Virus record (IMG/VR): IMGVR_UViG_3300046499_000562
Span: 1 to 51,014 of that record
Direction: 5' to 3' (one strand)
DNA: 51,014 nt
DNA from: a virus
Position numbers and translations under genes: made by a program. Below the pieces are notes generated by a model that worked only from the letters and a program-made list of their open reading frames with translations, was not told the DNA's origin and did no database searches. Within the stretch, counting starts at the first letter, position 1, and the number at the start of each line of letters is the position of its first letter. Shown here piece by piece: positions 30,401 through 37,863 of this stretch.

Positions 30401-31995
30401 TTCCAGGCGTACAGCGCAGCGGTCTGGATGCCTTTCCAGGCGGCTTGCACGATGGCCCGGAAAGTCGCGCTGCGTTTGTAGGCGATGACCAGGGCAGCGC
30501 CGAGCGCGACCACCGCGATGGCCACCAGGACGAACGGATTCAGTGCCATCACGGAGTTGAGCAGGGCCTGCGCGGCAGCCCAGCCCTCGGTGACCAGCGC
30601 GATGCCGCGGCTGGCGAGGGAGTAGATCCCCATGACGCCGATGACCGTGCTGGTGATGATTGCCTGCGCGGACAGCGCGAGCGTTACGCCGCCGATGAGA
30701 ATGGCGAGAGGAGTGAGCCAGATGCCCCATTCCTTGACCCAGTCGACCACGGCCGTGCCGGCCGTCCACAAGGCCTTCAGTGAGGGGACGAGGAGCGAGG
30801 CGGCCGTGGTCGCCAGCTTCTTGAGCGGCGGCAGGAGGACGGTGTTGGCGATCTTCCCGCCGCGTGCAAGGAGCGGCAGGACCTGCCCGCCGAGGACGTT
30901 GACGAGAGATTGCTTGAGGCTCCGCTGGAACACCGTGAGCTCGTACGCCGGACCGCTGTGCAGGTCCTTGCCGAGTTGCTTCGCGGCGCCGCCGGTGTCG
31001 CCAATCGCTTTGACGGCTTTGGACGGGTCCAGCTTGAAGAGGCTGGTGCCCAACTCCTCGGCCTGGGTGCCGAACAGCCCGACCGCCGCGGCCTCCCGCT
31101 TGACCGGATCCTTGATCGACCGGAGCTTGTCCAGCACGGTCTGCAGTCCGGCGGTCGCGCCCTTGCCGCCCTTGGCGATCTGGCTGGACATCTTGCCCGC
31201 GTCCAGTCCGATCGCCTTGTACGCGGCCTGGCTGCCCGCCGACATGTCGATCGACCGGATGCTGAATTCCTTGAGCGCGTCCGCGACGATGTCCGTGTCG
31301 CGGGCGCCGCCCTTGAGCCCCTGGGAGAACAGGCCGAGCGCCGTCTTGGAGTCGAGCCCCAATTTCTTGAGCTGGACCGGGTACTCCTGGAACGTCTCGA
31401 GGAGGTCCTCCGCGTTCGGGCCCAGCTTCTGGAACCCAGTCGTCATGAGGTCCAGGGCTGCCTCGGCGTTCGGCGCGAGCCCGTTCTTCAGCTGCGCAGA
31501 CACGGCCTGCGACTGCAGGCTCAGGTCGGTCCCGAACGTCGTCGCGAAATCGCTCATCTCCGCAGAGATGACCTTGAGTCCCTTGGTCGCGTTCTTCGGG
31601 ACGAGGCCGCCCTGCACGGTCGCGCGCACGGCCTCGGCAGCGGAGTCGATGTCCTCGGTGATGCCCTTCGCGAAGAGCTGCCCAGCGATCTTCCCGTAGC
31701 GCCCCGCGTCCTTGCCGGACGCACCGAGCTGCGCCTTGAGCATGCCGGTGACGTTGGACTGTTCCATCGCCTGCTCGAAGGCATCGGTGAACTGCTCACC
31801 GATCTTCCCTGCGATCTCGGTGACGCCGATCGCAGCGAGGGCGCCGGTGAACGCATCACGGAAGCCACCGCCGGCCGCTTCACCGGCTGAGTCACCGGCG
31901 TCCCCTGCAGGTCCGATGAGCTGGCGCCGCAGATCGTTGGCGATACCCCGGACGGAGGGGATGACCTGCAGCGTGGCGTAGCCGACAGACGGCAT
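27493..31995 (-). CDS. Tape measure protein with 44-residue repeats and a transglycosylase domain
   Basis: 1500 residues from ATG 31995, which sets the tail length. The N-terminal half holds a PhageMin-tail-type region (IGVTEIAGKIGEQFTDAFEQ, LGLFSQGLKGGARDTDIVAD). Hydrophobic segments at about 410-520 follow. Five tandem 44-residue repeats start near residue 553 (W-x-W...I-x-P-V-x-G-W-I...F...W-x-x-V-K). At about 1010-1110 there is a transglycosylase (SLT-like) domain with ITRESGWNASAVN (catalytic Glu in ESGWN), GTPSQGLAQTIPGTF and VAAAIRYIVARYG, likely used to cut peptidoglycan during DNA entry. A coiled-coil C-terminus and SPAKALVPVGTN, a frequent tape-measure end motif, close the protein. 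Confidence 0.93.
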   Translation of the reverse strand: MPSVGYATLQVIPSVRGIANDLRRQLIGPAGDAGDSAGEAAGGGFRDAFTGALAAIGVTEIAGKIGEQFTDAFEQAMEQSNVTGMLKAQLGASGKDAGRYGKIAGQLFAKGITEDIDSAAEAVRATVQGGLVPKNATKGLKVISAEMSDFATTFGTDLSLQSQAVSAQLKNGLAPNAEAALDLMTTGFQKLGPNAEDLLETFQEYPVQLKKLGLDSKTALGLFSQGLKGGARDTDIVADALKEFSIRSIDMSAGSQAAYKAIGLDAGKMSSQIAKGGKGATAGLQTVLDKLRSIKDPVKREAAAVGLFGTQAEELGTSLFKLDPSKAVKAIGDTGGAAKQLGKDLHSGPAYELTVFQRSLKQSLVNVLGGQVLPLLARGGKIANTVLLPPLKKLATTAASLLVPSLKALWTAGTAVVDWVKEWGIWLTPLAILIGGVTLALSAQAIITSTVIGVMGIYSLASRGIALVTEGWAAAQALLNSVMALNPFVLVAIAVVALGAALVIAYKRSATFRAIVQAAWKGIQTAALYAWNNILKPMFAGLMVGLKAIGGVFVWLWSAVIKPVVGFIIAVFKLWWTAVKIYLTVMGVIFYALGAVFVWLWKSVISPVIGWIIGGFKLWWAAVQIYFGLVMSAFRGVAAVAVWFWSTVISPVIGWIVAGFQVLWAGVKTVFGWLVGGIKVVAGWGTWLWTAAISPVVGWIVAGFKLLWTGVKAVFGWFVGGIKTTAGWVKWLWTAAVTPALNGIKSVISTVYNVGIKPVFNALKTAVGQVGKAFSTAKDAIKLAWDKVKAIAKAPISFIVNTVYNKGIVGVWNKVASAFGAPKLSTFKFARGGPVFGAGTETSDDVPAWLSRNEHVWTAKEVKGAGGHGAVMAMRQWAAAGGRGARPGFKDGGGLFGWIGGAGSKVAGWGSSAWDKIKDGASWLKDTIAGSARAGVNAVVKPLLRSIPGLGSGIGDMIAKIPTHMIDSLFGYADKADKKGASDSFGGGKIPSGQHAAIIRRALSAAGVPPPGTLAQWLSGLNTLITRESGWNASAVNRTDINAKNGTPSQGLAQTIPGTFNAYVPSSLKSRGILDPVANVAAAIRYIVARYGNITGVQQANASKSPKGYAAGGRPRAGETFWVGENGPELMRLGSGGATVWDSATSMAMASGLGALRGFAKGTSNAKAQAAARKQVPGDLTAVHKVLTASASDIKKAFDELTKDLKAAGGASKALAASSTKASAKLVALAKQRDSVDSRLQAAKSAAADQKKSAADFFGLSQVGEVSTFSDLLGGLKSRQAQAKAFQQQITGLSKKGLNQDLISQLVSAGPGSNLIGLVSGASKSQLAQLNALAKSGAKLSASYGNAMADAMFDAGTNASKGFLLGLKSQEKELQAQMDKLGGALVKGIEKKLGIHSPAKALVPVGTNTARGVVVGLDKTASEVAAAAARTADAMVPDVPAVSPASYSAAASSAQGLPAGTALRLVVEDGREFRAYIDGRADGRVDAGFKQLRQTVRNSR
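29812..30339 (-). repeat. Four in-frame 132-bp tandem repeats in the tape measure gene
   Basis: Units 30208-30339, 30076-30207, 29944-30075 and 29812-29943 each encode 44 residues that begin FVWLWSAVIKPVVGF-like (variants FVWLWKSVISPVIGW, AVWFWSTVISPVIGW, GTWLWTAAISPVVGW). A fifth, degraded unit follows. Units 3 and 4 are the most similar. The repeat length equals a fixed tail-length increment. Confidence 0.8.
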
Positions 31996-32021
31996 AGGGC
32001 ACCCCCGTGTTCAGTTGTCGG

Positions 32022-32806
32022 TCAGGTGATCTCGCCTGCAGCGAGCGCGCGCCGCCTGTCGGCCGCGCGGTCAAGTGCGGCCTTGCGCTTGGCGATCCGC
32101 TCGGGGCTGTTCTTGTCGCGGCCGCGCCTGGTGCCCGGGCGGTCCATGGGCTTGGGCGGCTTCGTCTGCTTGGAGGGCTTGACCCCGTCGTTCGAGCGCT
32201 GCCAGTTCGCGATCCGCAGCTCGTCGATGGTGATCGCCTGCAGGTGCTCCTGCAGACCCCAGACCCCATCGGCGTCGCCCGTCGCCAGACGCAGGCGCGC
32301 CCGCGGGGGGAGCTGGCGGATGTACCCGCCGAGCTCCCGCCACGACAGCAGAGGCCGGCCGTACGGATCGCGGGCGAACAGGTCCGAGAGCCGGATCCCG
32401 TAGTGCTCGCGGAGGTCGGCCTGGACTGCCTCGCCGTGCTCGGTCAGGAGTCGGACGAGGCCGAGGATTCCCCCGGCTCCATCCCGCAGTGCTTCTGGTA
32501 CGCAGTGAAGAGCGGCATCAGCTTGTACTGCGGCATGGGCACAGCGCGGAAGTCCGGCCACTCGTCGCCGAGCGCCAGGCGCAGGGAGCCCATGACGGCG
32601 TTGGCCTCGCCGGAGTCGGCGGCCGCCAGGAGCTCCCAGGAGTCGAGGTCCTGCATGTGCTTGAAGGTGAAGCGGCGGCCGTTCCAGTGGACGCGGAACG
32701 GGGTGGACTCGACCTCGGCCTTGACGGCGTCGAGGTTGAAGTCGAACGGCTTGTCGTCCGGCGCCTGGGCGGCCGGGCTCTTGCTGGTCGCGGTTCGGGT
32801 GGTCAT
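32022..32806 (-). CDS. Tail assembly chaperone GT fusion made by -1 frameshift
   Basis: Reading begins as the shorter chaperone at ATG 32806 and shifts by -1 at GGGGGAA (plus-strand 32468-32474), about eight codons before the normal stop. It continues in the frame that ends at 32022 (start of the new part reads GILGLVRLLTEHGEAVQADL). The long product is about 260 residues, with a basic C-terminus (KPSKQTKPPKPMDRPG, ending RKAALDRAADRRRALAAG). As in lambda G and GT, the long form is needed in small amounts during tail assembly on the tape measure, which is encoded next. A separate start for the second frame with a ribosome site is not evident. Confidence 0.8.
32444..32806 (-). CDS. Tail assembly chaperone (G-like, short form)
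   Basis: 120 residues from ATG 32806. It has the form of actinophage G-type chaperones (FDFNLDAVKAEVESTPFRVHW, then FTFKHMQDLDSWELLAAADS and an acidic PGESSASSDS end). It assists folding of the tape measure and tail tube, is not part of the virion, and lies between the tail tube and tape measure genes, the canonical place. The acidic end contains the slippery heptamer that produces the longer GT form. Confidence 0.85.
   Translation of the reverse strand: MTTRTATSKSPAAQAPDDKPFDFNLDAVKAEVESTPFRVHWNGRRFTFKHMQDLDSWELLAAADSGEANAVMGSLRLALGDEWPDFRAVPMPQYKLMPLFTAYQKHCGMEPGESSASSDS
32468..32474 (-). promoter_or_regulatory. -1 ribosomal frameshift heptamer GGGGGAA
   Basis: On the minus strand the frame-0 codons read CCG GGG GAA TCC. 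Slipping one base back gives GGG GGA ATC, the frame that opens into the longer chaperone. The frame-0 stop comes shortly after at 32446-32444. Gene position between tail tube and tape measure supports this as the conserved tail-chaperone frameshift. Confidence 0.75.
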
Positions 32807-32810
32807 GGTG

Positions 32811-33167
32811 CTACTCGCTTTCGGTGCTGTCGGGCTGGGGCTTGAGGACCTGGACGGACTCGGCCAGGAGCGTGAGGCGGACGGTGCCGGAGCCATCGGG
32901 GGCGAGGCCGATGTCCATCGGCGCCCGGGCGACGAGCCAGGGGAACGGTCTGCCGTCCACCGTGATCTCGGTGCCCCGGACGGTGATCTCTTTCGCACAC
33001 ACGGGCTCGGCCGACTTCTCCGGCCGGCCGTCGGCGCGGCGCTCCTCGAGGAGCGCGGCCGCCACGCGCGAGCGCATTGCGCGGGGCAGGGCCTCGCCCT
33101 CCTGGACGAGGCCGAGCTGCACGGCCTTGGCCGCGAGCTCCACATCGTCGAAGTGCTGCAGGGGCAC
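32811..33167 (-). CDS. Phage tail-region hypothetical protein
   Basis: 118 residues from GTG 33167 with AAGGA seven bases before. It looks alpha/beta with DDVELAAKAVQLGLVQEGEAL at the start, KEITVRGTEITVDGRPFPWLVARAP in the middle and TVRLTLLAESVQVLKP near the end. It sits between the tail tube protein and the tail chaperones. It has no family I can name; likely a tail assembly factor. Confidence 0.65.
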   Translation of the reverse strand: MPLQHFDDVELAAKAVQLGLVQEGEALPRAMRSRVAAALLEERRADGRPEKSAEPVCAKEITVRGTEITVDGRPFPWLVARAPMDIGLAPDGSGTVRLTLLAESVQVLKPQPDSTESE

Positions 33168-33255
33168 GGCGCGGTTCCTTCCGTCGCGGTTCGGGTGGGG
33201 TGCTGCACCGGGGCGCGGTCCGAACCGCGACGAACGCCCGCGCCCCGGCGGTCGG

Positions 33256-34023
33256 TCAGGAGACGGTCACGGCGCAGGTGTCGGACTGTCCCTGGTAGGT
33301 GGCGGTGACGGTCGCCGATCCGGCGGAGATGCCGGTGACGAAGCCCGCGCTGACGGTGGCCTTGGACGGGGCGGAGCTGGTCCAGGTCGCCTCGGCCGTG
33401 ACGTCGGCGGTGCTGGAGTCGGAGAAGGTGGCGGTGGCCACCAGGGCGCCGATCGCCGCGACAGCCAGGCTCTTGGTGGACGGGGTGACCTCGATGGACT
33501 CGAGGACCGGTGTGTCCTGCCGCTCGAACAGCCAGCCGTCCGACGTCGGGTAGATGGTCGCGGCGATGGTCGCCGACTCGAGGTCGGTTTCGTTCTCGCC
33601 GTGGTCGCCGTCGAGGGAGCACTCGGCGTACTGGCTCGTGATGAGCCGGCGGACCTTCTCACCCTCCCGGGTCTCGAACGCGACGAGGACCCGCTCGGGG
33701 CGCGGGACCTTGATACGCGTGGAGGTCGATCCGGGCCACACCAGCTTGCGGGTGGTCTCGTTGTCCTCGAGCGCCGTGAACGACTTGGTCAGCTTGAAGT
33801 GCTGACGGCTCGTCTTGACGAGCACGCCGCCCCACGCGAACTTGTCGTCGGTGTCCTCGTCACGGGACTCGGGGAATCCCTCGTCGCCGTCGAGCAGGCC
33901 CACGAGCTTCCAGTCGACGCCGAACGGTGTCTCCGCGTCCGCGGGCAGCGTCGCGTTCAGGTTCCAGGACACGTACACGTCTGCGTCGGTCCAGAGATTT
34001 GCGTTTGTCGGGTCGCCGGACAT
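33256..34023 (-). CDS. Major tail tube protein with C-terminal bacterial Ig-like (Big_2) domain
   Basis: 255 residues from ATG 34023. The first 165 residues have the tail-tube type (LWTDADVYVSWNLNATLPAD, FGVDWKLVGLLDGDEGFPES, HFKLTKSFTALEDN). It ends with IYPTSDGWLFERQDTPVLESI. The last 80 residues form one Big_2 domain (EVTPSTKSLAVAAIGALVAT, then TWTSSAPSKATVSAGFVTGI and GSATVTATYQG). Such Ig domains decorate the outside of siphovirus tails and may give weak cell-surface contact. Position between tail terminator and chaperones is canonical. Confidence 0.85.
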   Translation of the reverse strand: MSGDPTNANLWTDADVYVSWNLNATLPADAETPFGVDWKLVGLLDGDEGFPESRDEDTDDKFAWGGVLVKTSRQHFKLTKSFTALEDNETTRKLVWPGSTSTRIKVPRPERVLVAFETREGEKVRRLITSQYAECSLDGDHGENETDLESATIAATIYPTSDGWLFERQDTPVLESIEVTPSTKSLAVAAIGALVATATFSDSSTADVTAEATWTSSAPSKATVSAGFVTGISAGSATVTATYQGQSDTCAVTVS

Positions 34024-34075
34024 GCGGCGCCCTCCTCTCAGTTCAGGGTGGTGGGAGCCGCGGTTCAGTGCGGTG

Positions 34076-34495
34076 TCAGGCCAGCCTCGGCCTGATGTTG
34101 GCGAGCACCGTGAAGGTGCTCAGGTCGACGCCGCTCACGTCGTCGACGGCCGGGAGCGGGCCGGTGCCCGGGCGCACGCCTCGGATGACGAGGCCGGAGT
34201 GGACCAGGAGCAGGCCCTGGCAGAGCATCGCCAGGTCGTGCGCCTGGTCCGCGTCCTTGTGCCAGACCGTCACCCGCAGCGTGACCCGCGAGTTCGCCAT
34301 GGACGAGTGCGGCACGTCGCTGTCCTTGCGGACCATGACGTACGGCAGCCGCGACAGCTCCGGCGACCTGTCCGTGGGCACCCTCGTGCCGACCGCCGCA
34401 TTGGCCGTGAAGGGCTCGCCCCGCCCGCCGAGTGCCGTACGCAGCACGTCGGCGCCCGCTGACTGCGCGTCGCCGAACACGGTCAGAGTCTTCAT
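34076..34495 (-). CDS. Tail terminator/completion protein
   Basis: 139 residues from ATG 34495 (ATGA overlap; a GTG nine bases earlier with GAGG is an alternative). It shows a DUF3168-like pattern: TVFGDAQSAGADVLRTALGG, later PYVMVRKDSDVPHSSMANSRVTLRVTVWHKDADQAHDLAML, a strand-helix order typical of tail terminators that cap the tail tube at the head side. It precedes the tail tube gene, as in other HK97-like siphoviruses. Confidence 0.75.
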   Translation of the reverse strand: MKTLTVFGDAQSAGADVLRTALGGRGEPFTANAAVGTRVPTDRSPELSRLPYVMVRKDSDVPHSSMANSRVTLRVTVWHKDADQAHDLAMLCQGLLLVHSGLVIRGVRPGTGPLPAVDDVSGVDLSTFTVLANIRPRLA

Positions 34496-34773
34496 CTCTG
34501 CCACGCCTTTACCTCGAGGCCGGCCGAGGCCGCGGCGCGGGTGAGGAGGCCGTCACGGGCCTGCCACGCCATCGCGCGGACGTTCTGCACGGTGATCGAG
34601 GCGGAGCCGCGGTCTGTTGTGTAGCCGCGCACGACGACAGGCGTGTCGGCAGGGACGGCAGCCTGAACGTGGGCGGCGATCTCGTTGGCCACGTCGTCGA
34701 TCACGCGGCGGACGTCGGGGCCCTTGAGGATCTCCCGCACGCCGGCGGTGTCGAGTCGGAAGGACTCGAGCAT
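34492..34773 (-). CDS. Head-tail joining / tail component (HK97 gp10-like)
   Basis: 93 residues from ATG 34773, with GGAGG seven bases before. The helical start (VREILKGPDVRRVIDDVANEIAAHV) and strand-turn end (VVVRGYTTDRGSASITVQN) correspond to the small HK97 gp10-like/minor structural type that lies between head-closure and tail-terminator genes. Function by order and size. It overlaps the next gene. Confidence 0.7.
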   Translation of the reverse strand: MLESFRLDTAGVREILKGPDVRRVIDDVANEIAAHVQAAVPADTPVVVRGYTTDRGSASITVQNVRAMAWQARDGLLTRAAASAGLEVKAWQR

Positions 34774-34783
34774 GAGCGGCCTC

Positions 34784-35152
34784 CTATCCGGTCGCGCGGG
34801 CCATGGTGAACTCGACGTGATGCACACCCCCGGTGAGCGGGTCGGACCATTCGGCGACCTCGCCCTGGACCTCGAGCGTCATGCCGCGCCACTCGACGCG
34901 GTCGGTAGCTGTGATGTCCGGGCGGGTGCCCTCCTCGGACTGCACACGCCAGCCGGTGATCACGGCGTTCCGCGTCGGGTCGGGGGCCCCGTTCGACGCG
35001 CTGGTGCCCTCGGCCTGCGACGAGGGCTGGATGTTGAGCTGGTCCACGTTCAGCCGGGTCACAGCGTCCTCGGACCAGTTGGGCATGGTGTTGCCGCCGC
35101 GGTCCGTCCGCGTGCCCGCGCGCACACGGACGAGGGAGTCGAAGAAGAACAC
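34784..35152 (-). CDS. Head closure/stopper protein
   Basis: 122 residues from GTG 35152, with GGGGGT before it. It is beta-rich (FFFDSLVRVRAG, then NAVITGWRVQSEEGTRPDITATDRVEWRGMTLEVQGEVAEWSDP) with the short barrel layout of SPP1 gp16-like stoppers. It sits between the connector adaptor and the gp10-like gene, the canonical place. Upstream in-frame alternatives extend into the adaptor gene and are unlikely. Confidence 0.7.
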   Translation of the reverse strand: MFFFDSLVRVRAGTRTDRGGNTMPNWSEDAVTRLNVDQLNIQPSSQAEGTSASNGAPDPTRNAVITGWRVQSEEGTRPDITATDRVEWRGMTLEVQGEVAEWSDPLTGGVHHVEFTMARATG

Positions 35153-35160
35153 GCCACCCC

Positions 35161-35718
35161 CTACAGGTCGCTGCCGGTGCGGACCTTGTGCCGGGCGACA
35201 GCGAGCGTCCACGCCTCGGTGCTGCCCGATGCGGCCTGCGCGCCGAACGTCACGGACTGCCCGCCGACCGCCTTGGACTGGACGCCGACCGGGATGGTGA
35301 ACCCGGCCTCCGCCCGCTCGAGGACCACCTCTTGGATGTCCTCCGGGATGTCCGCCCAGCCGTGGCTGTACGTAACCTGCAGACAGCGCAGACGGTCAGG
35401 CCAGCGCGCGCAGCCGAGGCGCCGCAGGATGCCCGCCTCAGACCAGTCATAGTCGGTGCCCTCGACGAGGAGGACGCCGTCGAGGAGGACCTCGGCCACC
35501 GCAACCGTGGGCCAAACCGGCAGCAGCAGCGACTCGCGGCCGAGGCCGTCCAGAACCACGACGACGTCGGCCACCAGGATGACCGGGTGCCCGACCTGCC
35601 CGCGGAAACGGCGGCTCGCGGCCCTGAGCGCGTACAGGAGTTTCGGGTCGTCCTCCGACCGGCCGAGCTTCGCGGCGAGCTCGGCCGGATCCGCGAGGAG
35701 ACTCTCGTCAGCTGCCAC
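35161..35718 (-). CDS. Head-tail connector (gp6-like adaptor)
   Basis: 185 residues from GTG 35718, overlapping the previous gene by 11 bases. It begins with helices (DPAELAAKLGRSEDDPKLLYALRAASRRFRGQVGHPV), continues with strands (VAEVLLDGVLLVEGTDYDW) and YSHGWADIPEDIQEVVLERA, the typical end pattern of HK97 gp6 / SPP1 gp15 adaptors that bind beneath the portal. Position supports this. Length is a little above the family norm. Confidence 0.8.
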   Translation of the reverse strand: MAADESLLADPAELAAKLGRSEDDPKLLYALRAASRRFRGQVGHPVILVADVVVVLDGLGRESLLLPVWPTVAVAEVLLDGVLLVEGTDYDWSEAGILRRLGCARWPDRLRCLQVTYSHGWADIPEDIQEVVLERAEAGFTIPVGVQSKAVGGQSVTFGAQAASGSTEAWTLAVARHKVRTGSDL

Positions 35719-36298
35719 CGTCGGCGGCCTTGGTCTCGGCCCCGGTACGGGCCTTGTTGGCCGAGCCTGCCGCACGCTTGCGGGCCGGAGCCTTGGGCGC
35801 GGGTGCCTGCTCGGCGGCCGCACCCTGGACGTCGCCGCCGTCCTCGGGCGACGCCTCGGCCTGGCCGTCGTCCGGGTCGCCGGCGGGTGCCGACGGGTTA
35901 CCCGCCGCCTGGCCGTCGACGCCCGGAGCCTGCTCCGTCTCCTGGGCAGGGAGGCCAGAGATCAGGCCCTCGGAGACCACCGTGCCCGCATCGGCCATCG
36001 CGGCAGCAGCACCGGACGGCTCTCCGCTGTCGGCGGGCTGTACCGGCTCGATCGTCGATACGGCGTCCGAGACCTGGTACGGGCCCGCGCCCAACTTGGC
36101 TGCGTCCGCGTCGGACAGCTTCATCACGGTCTCGAAGCCGTTCCGCACGACCTTGTACTTCTTGAGCGGACCGCTCACCGCGGCCACCTCCTCGATGTCT
36201 TGGCCCACCGGTACGACGTTGGAGGGCGGGCCGCACGCAGCATCAGCTGCTCCGCACGGGCACCGCCCTCCGGCGTTGCGGTGGACGAACAGGCTCAC
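35708..36298 (-). CDS. Hypothetical structural-region protein with long Ala/Pro/Glu-rich tail
   Basis: 196 residues from GTG 36298 (GTGA overlap). The start has a possible metal site (RCPCGAADAACG). The next 50 residues form a compact domain (YKVVRNGFETVMKLSDADAAKLGAGPYQVSD). From residue about 80 on it is low-complexity, rich in Ala, Pro, Glu, Gly, and ends basic (KAPARKRAAGSANKAR). The DADAAKLGAGPY motif also appears, from memory, in small proteins next to actinophage capsid genes. The charged tail may line the head interior or act as a linker; function is unknown. Confidence 0.65.
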   Translation of the reverse strand: MSLFVHRNAGGRCPCGAADAACGPPSNVVPVGQDIEEVAAVSGPLKKYKVVRNGFETVMKLSDADAAKLGAGPYQVSDAVSTIEPVQPADSGEPSGAAAAMADAGTVVSEGLISGLPAQETEQAPGVDGQAAGNPSAPAGDPDDGQAEASPEDGGDVQGAAAEQAPAPKAPARKRAAGSANKARTGAETKAADGGS

Positions 36299-36510
36299 GA
36301 CGACGCGATCAGACCGGCAGTTCGCAGCTTGGCGAGGAGCCCGTTGATCGTCGTCCGGGCGGCCGCCAGGTCGACGACGACCTTGTCGAACTCGGCCTTG
36401 GTCGGGGTGGCGCCAGCGGCGGCCGCAGCGGTGGCCGCCGCCATGTCCGCCTGGGCGGCGGCTTGCTTGCCCTCGCGGGCAGCCCCCGCTTCGGGGTTCA
36501 GGTACGTCAT
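36295..36510 (-). CDS. Small helical capsid-associated protein
   Basis: 71 residues from ATG 36510, with GGAGG before it. It is Ala-rich with a helical end (KVVVDLAAARTTINGLLAKLRTAGLIA), of the kind seen in phage head-fibre or decoration proteins that trimerise through a C-terminal coil. It follows the major capsid gene directly. No further motif. A head-decoration role is an inference from order and composition. Confidence 0.6.
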   Translation of the reverse strand: MTYLNPEAGAAREGKQAAAQADMAAATAAAAAGATPTKAEFDKVVVDLAAARTTINGLLAKLRTAGLIASS

Positions 36511-36525
36511 GGGTGACGCCTCCTA

Positions 36526-37851
36526 TCAGGCGATGAGGTCGACCTCGACGAACGCGGACGGCTGAAGGACGCCGAACGCCGCGCGCATCTCGGCGAGGAT
36601 CGCCACGAGGTTGCGGACGAAAAAGTCCAGGTGCGAGTCGGTGACCTGGACGGTCGCCTGCTCGCGGTCCCAGAGAACGGCCTTGCGGAAGTCGCCGACG
36701 TACCCGACTCCCTGAGGCACCGCCTCGGTCTCGATGACCGGGAGGTTCCACAGCGGAGACGCGACACCGGCGCCGGTCGGACCGCCGAAGTAGTACCGGG
36801 CCTCGTTGTCCTGCAGGAGGTCCAGCGCCTCGAGGTCGACCGGGTTCAGCAGGTACGCGTTCGCGATGCTGCGCCCGACGGTACGGACCTTCGTCTTGGC
36901 CTTGCGCAGGGTCGTGAGGAGGTTGGTGTCCCAGGCCTGCGCCTGAACGCCGGAGACGTTGCCGAGGCCCTCGAAGTTCTCCCCGGTGCCGTCGCCCTGG
37001 ATCATCTGGTCCTCGAGCTCCTCCTCGAGCCCGTACATCAGGAACGCGTCGATCAGGGTACGGATCTGCGCGGCGTCGGACAGTGCCCGCTTGGTGGCCG
37101 GCATCCAGTGGGCGATGGTCTTGACCGCCGTGGTGATCTTCGCCAGGGCGACGCCGGACTCCGGCTTGTAGCCGCCGTTCGCGTTGTTCACCAGCGCACC
37201 GGCGCCGCCGGGGGCGGTCGGTGCGGCCGAGCTCGTCGCCTCGGCGACCGGGGCGGCGTTGTTCGTTACGGACGTGACGCGCACGTACTCCACCGTGTCC
37301 GACGTGGTGGTGCCCGGCGTGACCACATCCCGCAGCCGCAGCGGCCGCTGGAAGACGTCGATACCGACCTGCAGGCCACGCCAGTCGTTCTGGACCAGGG
37401 CGCCACCGGAGGTGTCGGAGCCGCCGGTGACCAGGCTCTTGACGCCGAACATCTCCGACTGCACACGCTGCTGCGCGCCGAACTTTCCGTTCGGCGCCTT
37501 GGCGAGCAGGCCCTTGAACTCGGGCGACTCGGTGAACTGCTCACCGAGGCTCTTGCCCTTCTCCGGGAGGTGGAAGCCGGACGCGGTCTGGCGGTGCCCG
37601 TCCTCGTCGGTCTTGGCGTTGAGGGCGATGTCGTCGCCGAGCTGGGCGAGGGTGGCGCGCAGCTCGTCGTTGCCCCTGCGCTCCTCGATCGCGGCCTTCG
37701 CCGCGGTGGCTTTGGACATGTGCTCGCGCAGGTCCGCAGCCTCGTCGGCGGTGAAGTCGCGGTCGTCCTTCTCCGCGGCCGCGGTGATCGCCCGTGCCTT
37801 GAGGAGGTGGTGCTTCATCTCCTCGGACAGTTCCTTGATGCTCTTGGCCAT
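36526..37851 (-). CDS. HK97-fold major capsid protein with N-terminal scaffold (delta) domain
   Basis: 441 residues from ATG 37851. The first 100 residues are coiled coil (IKELSEEMKHHLLKARAITA, then LREHMSKATAAKAAIEERR), the delta domain removed by the protease during maturation. HK97-type capsid features follow: VTGGSDTSGGALVQNDWRGL, later ITTAVKTIAHWMPATKRALSDA, LEDQMIQGDGTGENFEGL and the C-terminal VQVTDSHLDFFVRNLVAILAE. Length and order after the protease gene are typical. Confidence 0.93.
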   Translation of the reverse strand: MAKSIKELSEEMKHHLLKARAITAAAEKDDRDFTADEAADLREHMSKATAAKAAIEERRGNDELRATLAQLGDDIALNAKTDEDGHRQTASGFHLPEKGKSLGEQFTESPEFKGLLAKAPNGKFGAQQRVQSEMFGVKSLVTGGSDTSGGALVQNDWRGLQVGIDVFQRPLRLRDVVTPGTTTSDTVEYVRVTSVTNNAAPVAEATSSAAPTAPGGAGALVNNANGGYKPESGVALAKITTAVKTIAHWMPATKRALSDAAQIRTLIDAFLMYGLEEELEDQMIQGDGTGENFEGLGNVSGVQAQAWDTNLLTTLRKAKTKVRTVGRSIANAYLLNPVDLEALDLLQDNEARYYFGGPTGAGVASPLWNLPVIETEAVPQGVGYVGDFRKAVLWDREQATVQVTDSHLDFFVRNLVAILAEMRAAFGVLQPSAFVEVDLIA

Positions 37852-37863
37852 TGGCCTTGTCTC

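Noticed and set aside
29066-30769. 567-residue minus-strand frame inside the tape measure gene
   Set aside because: Same strand but another frame; almost entirely Arg/Gly/His/Asp, typical of a shifted reading of the true gene.
32444-33622. 392-residue version of the tail chaperone beginning at 33622
   Set aside because: The extra N-terminal part overlaps two other genes and is Arg/Pro-rich; the ATG at 32806 matches the normal chaperone length.
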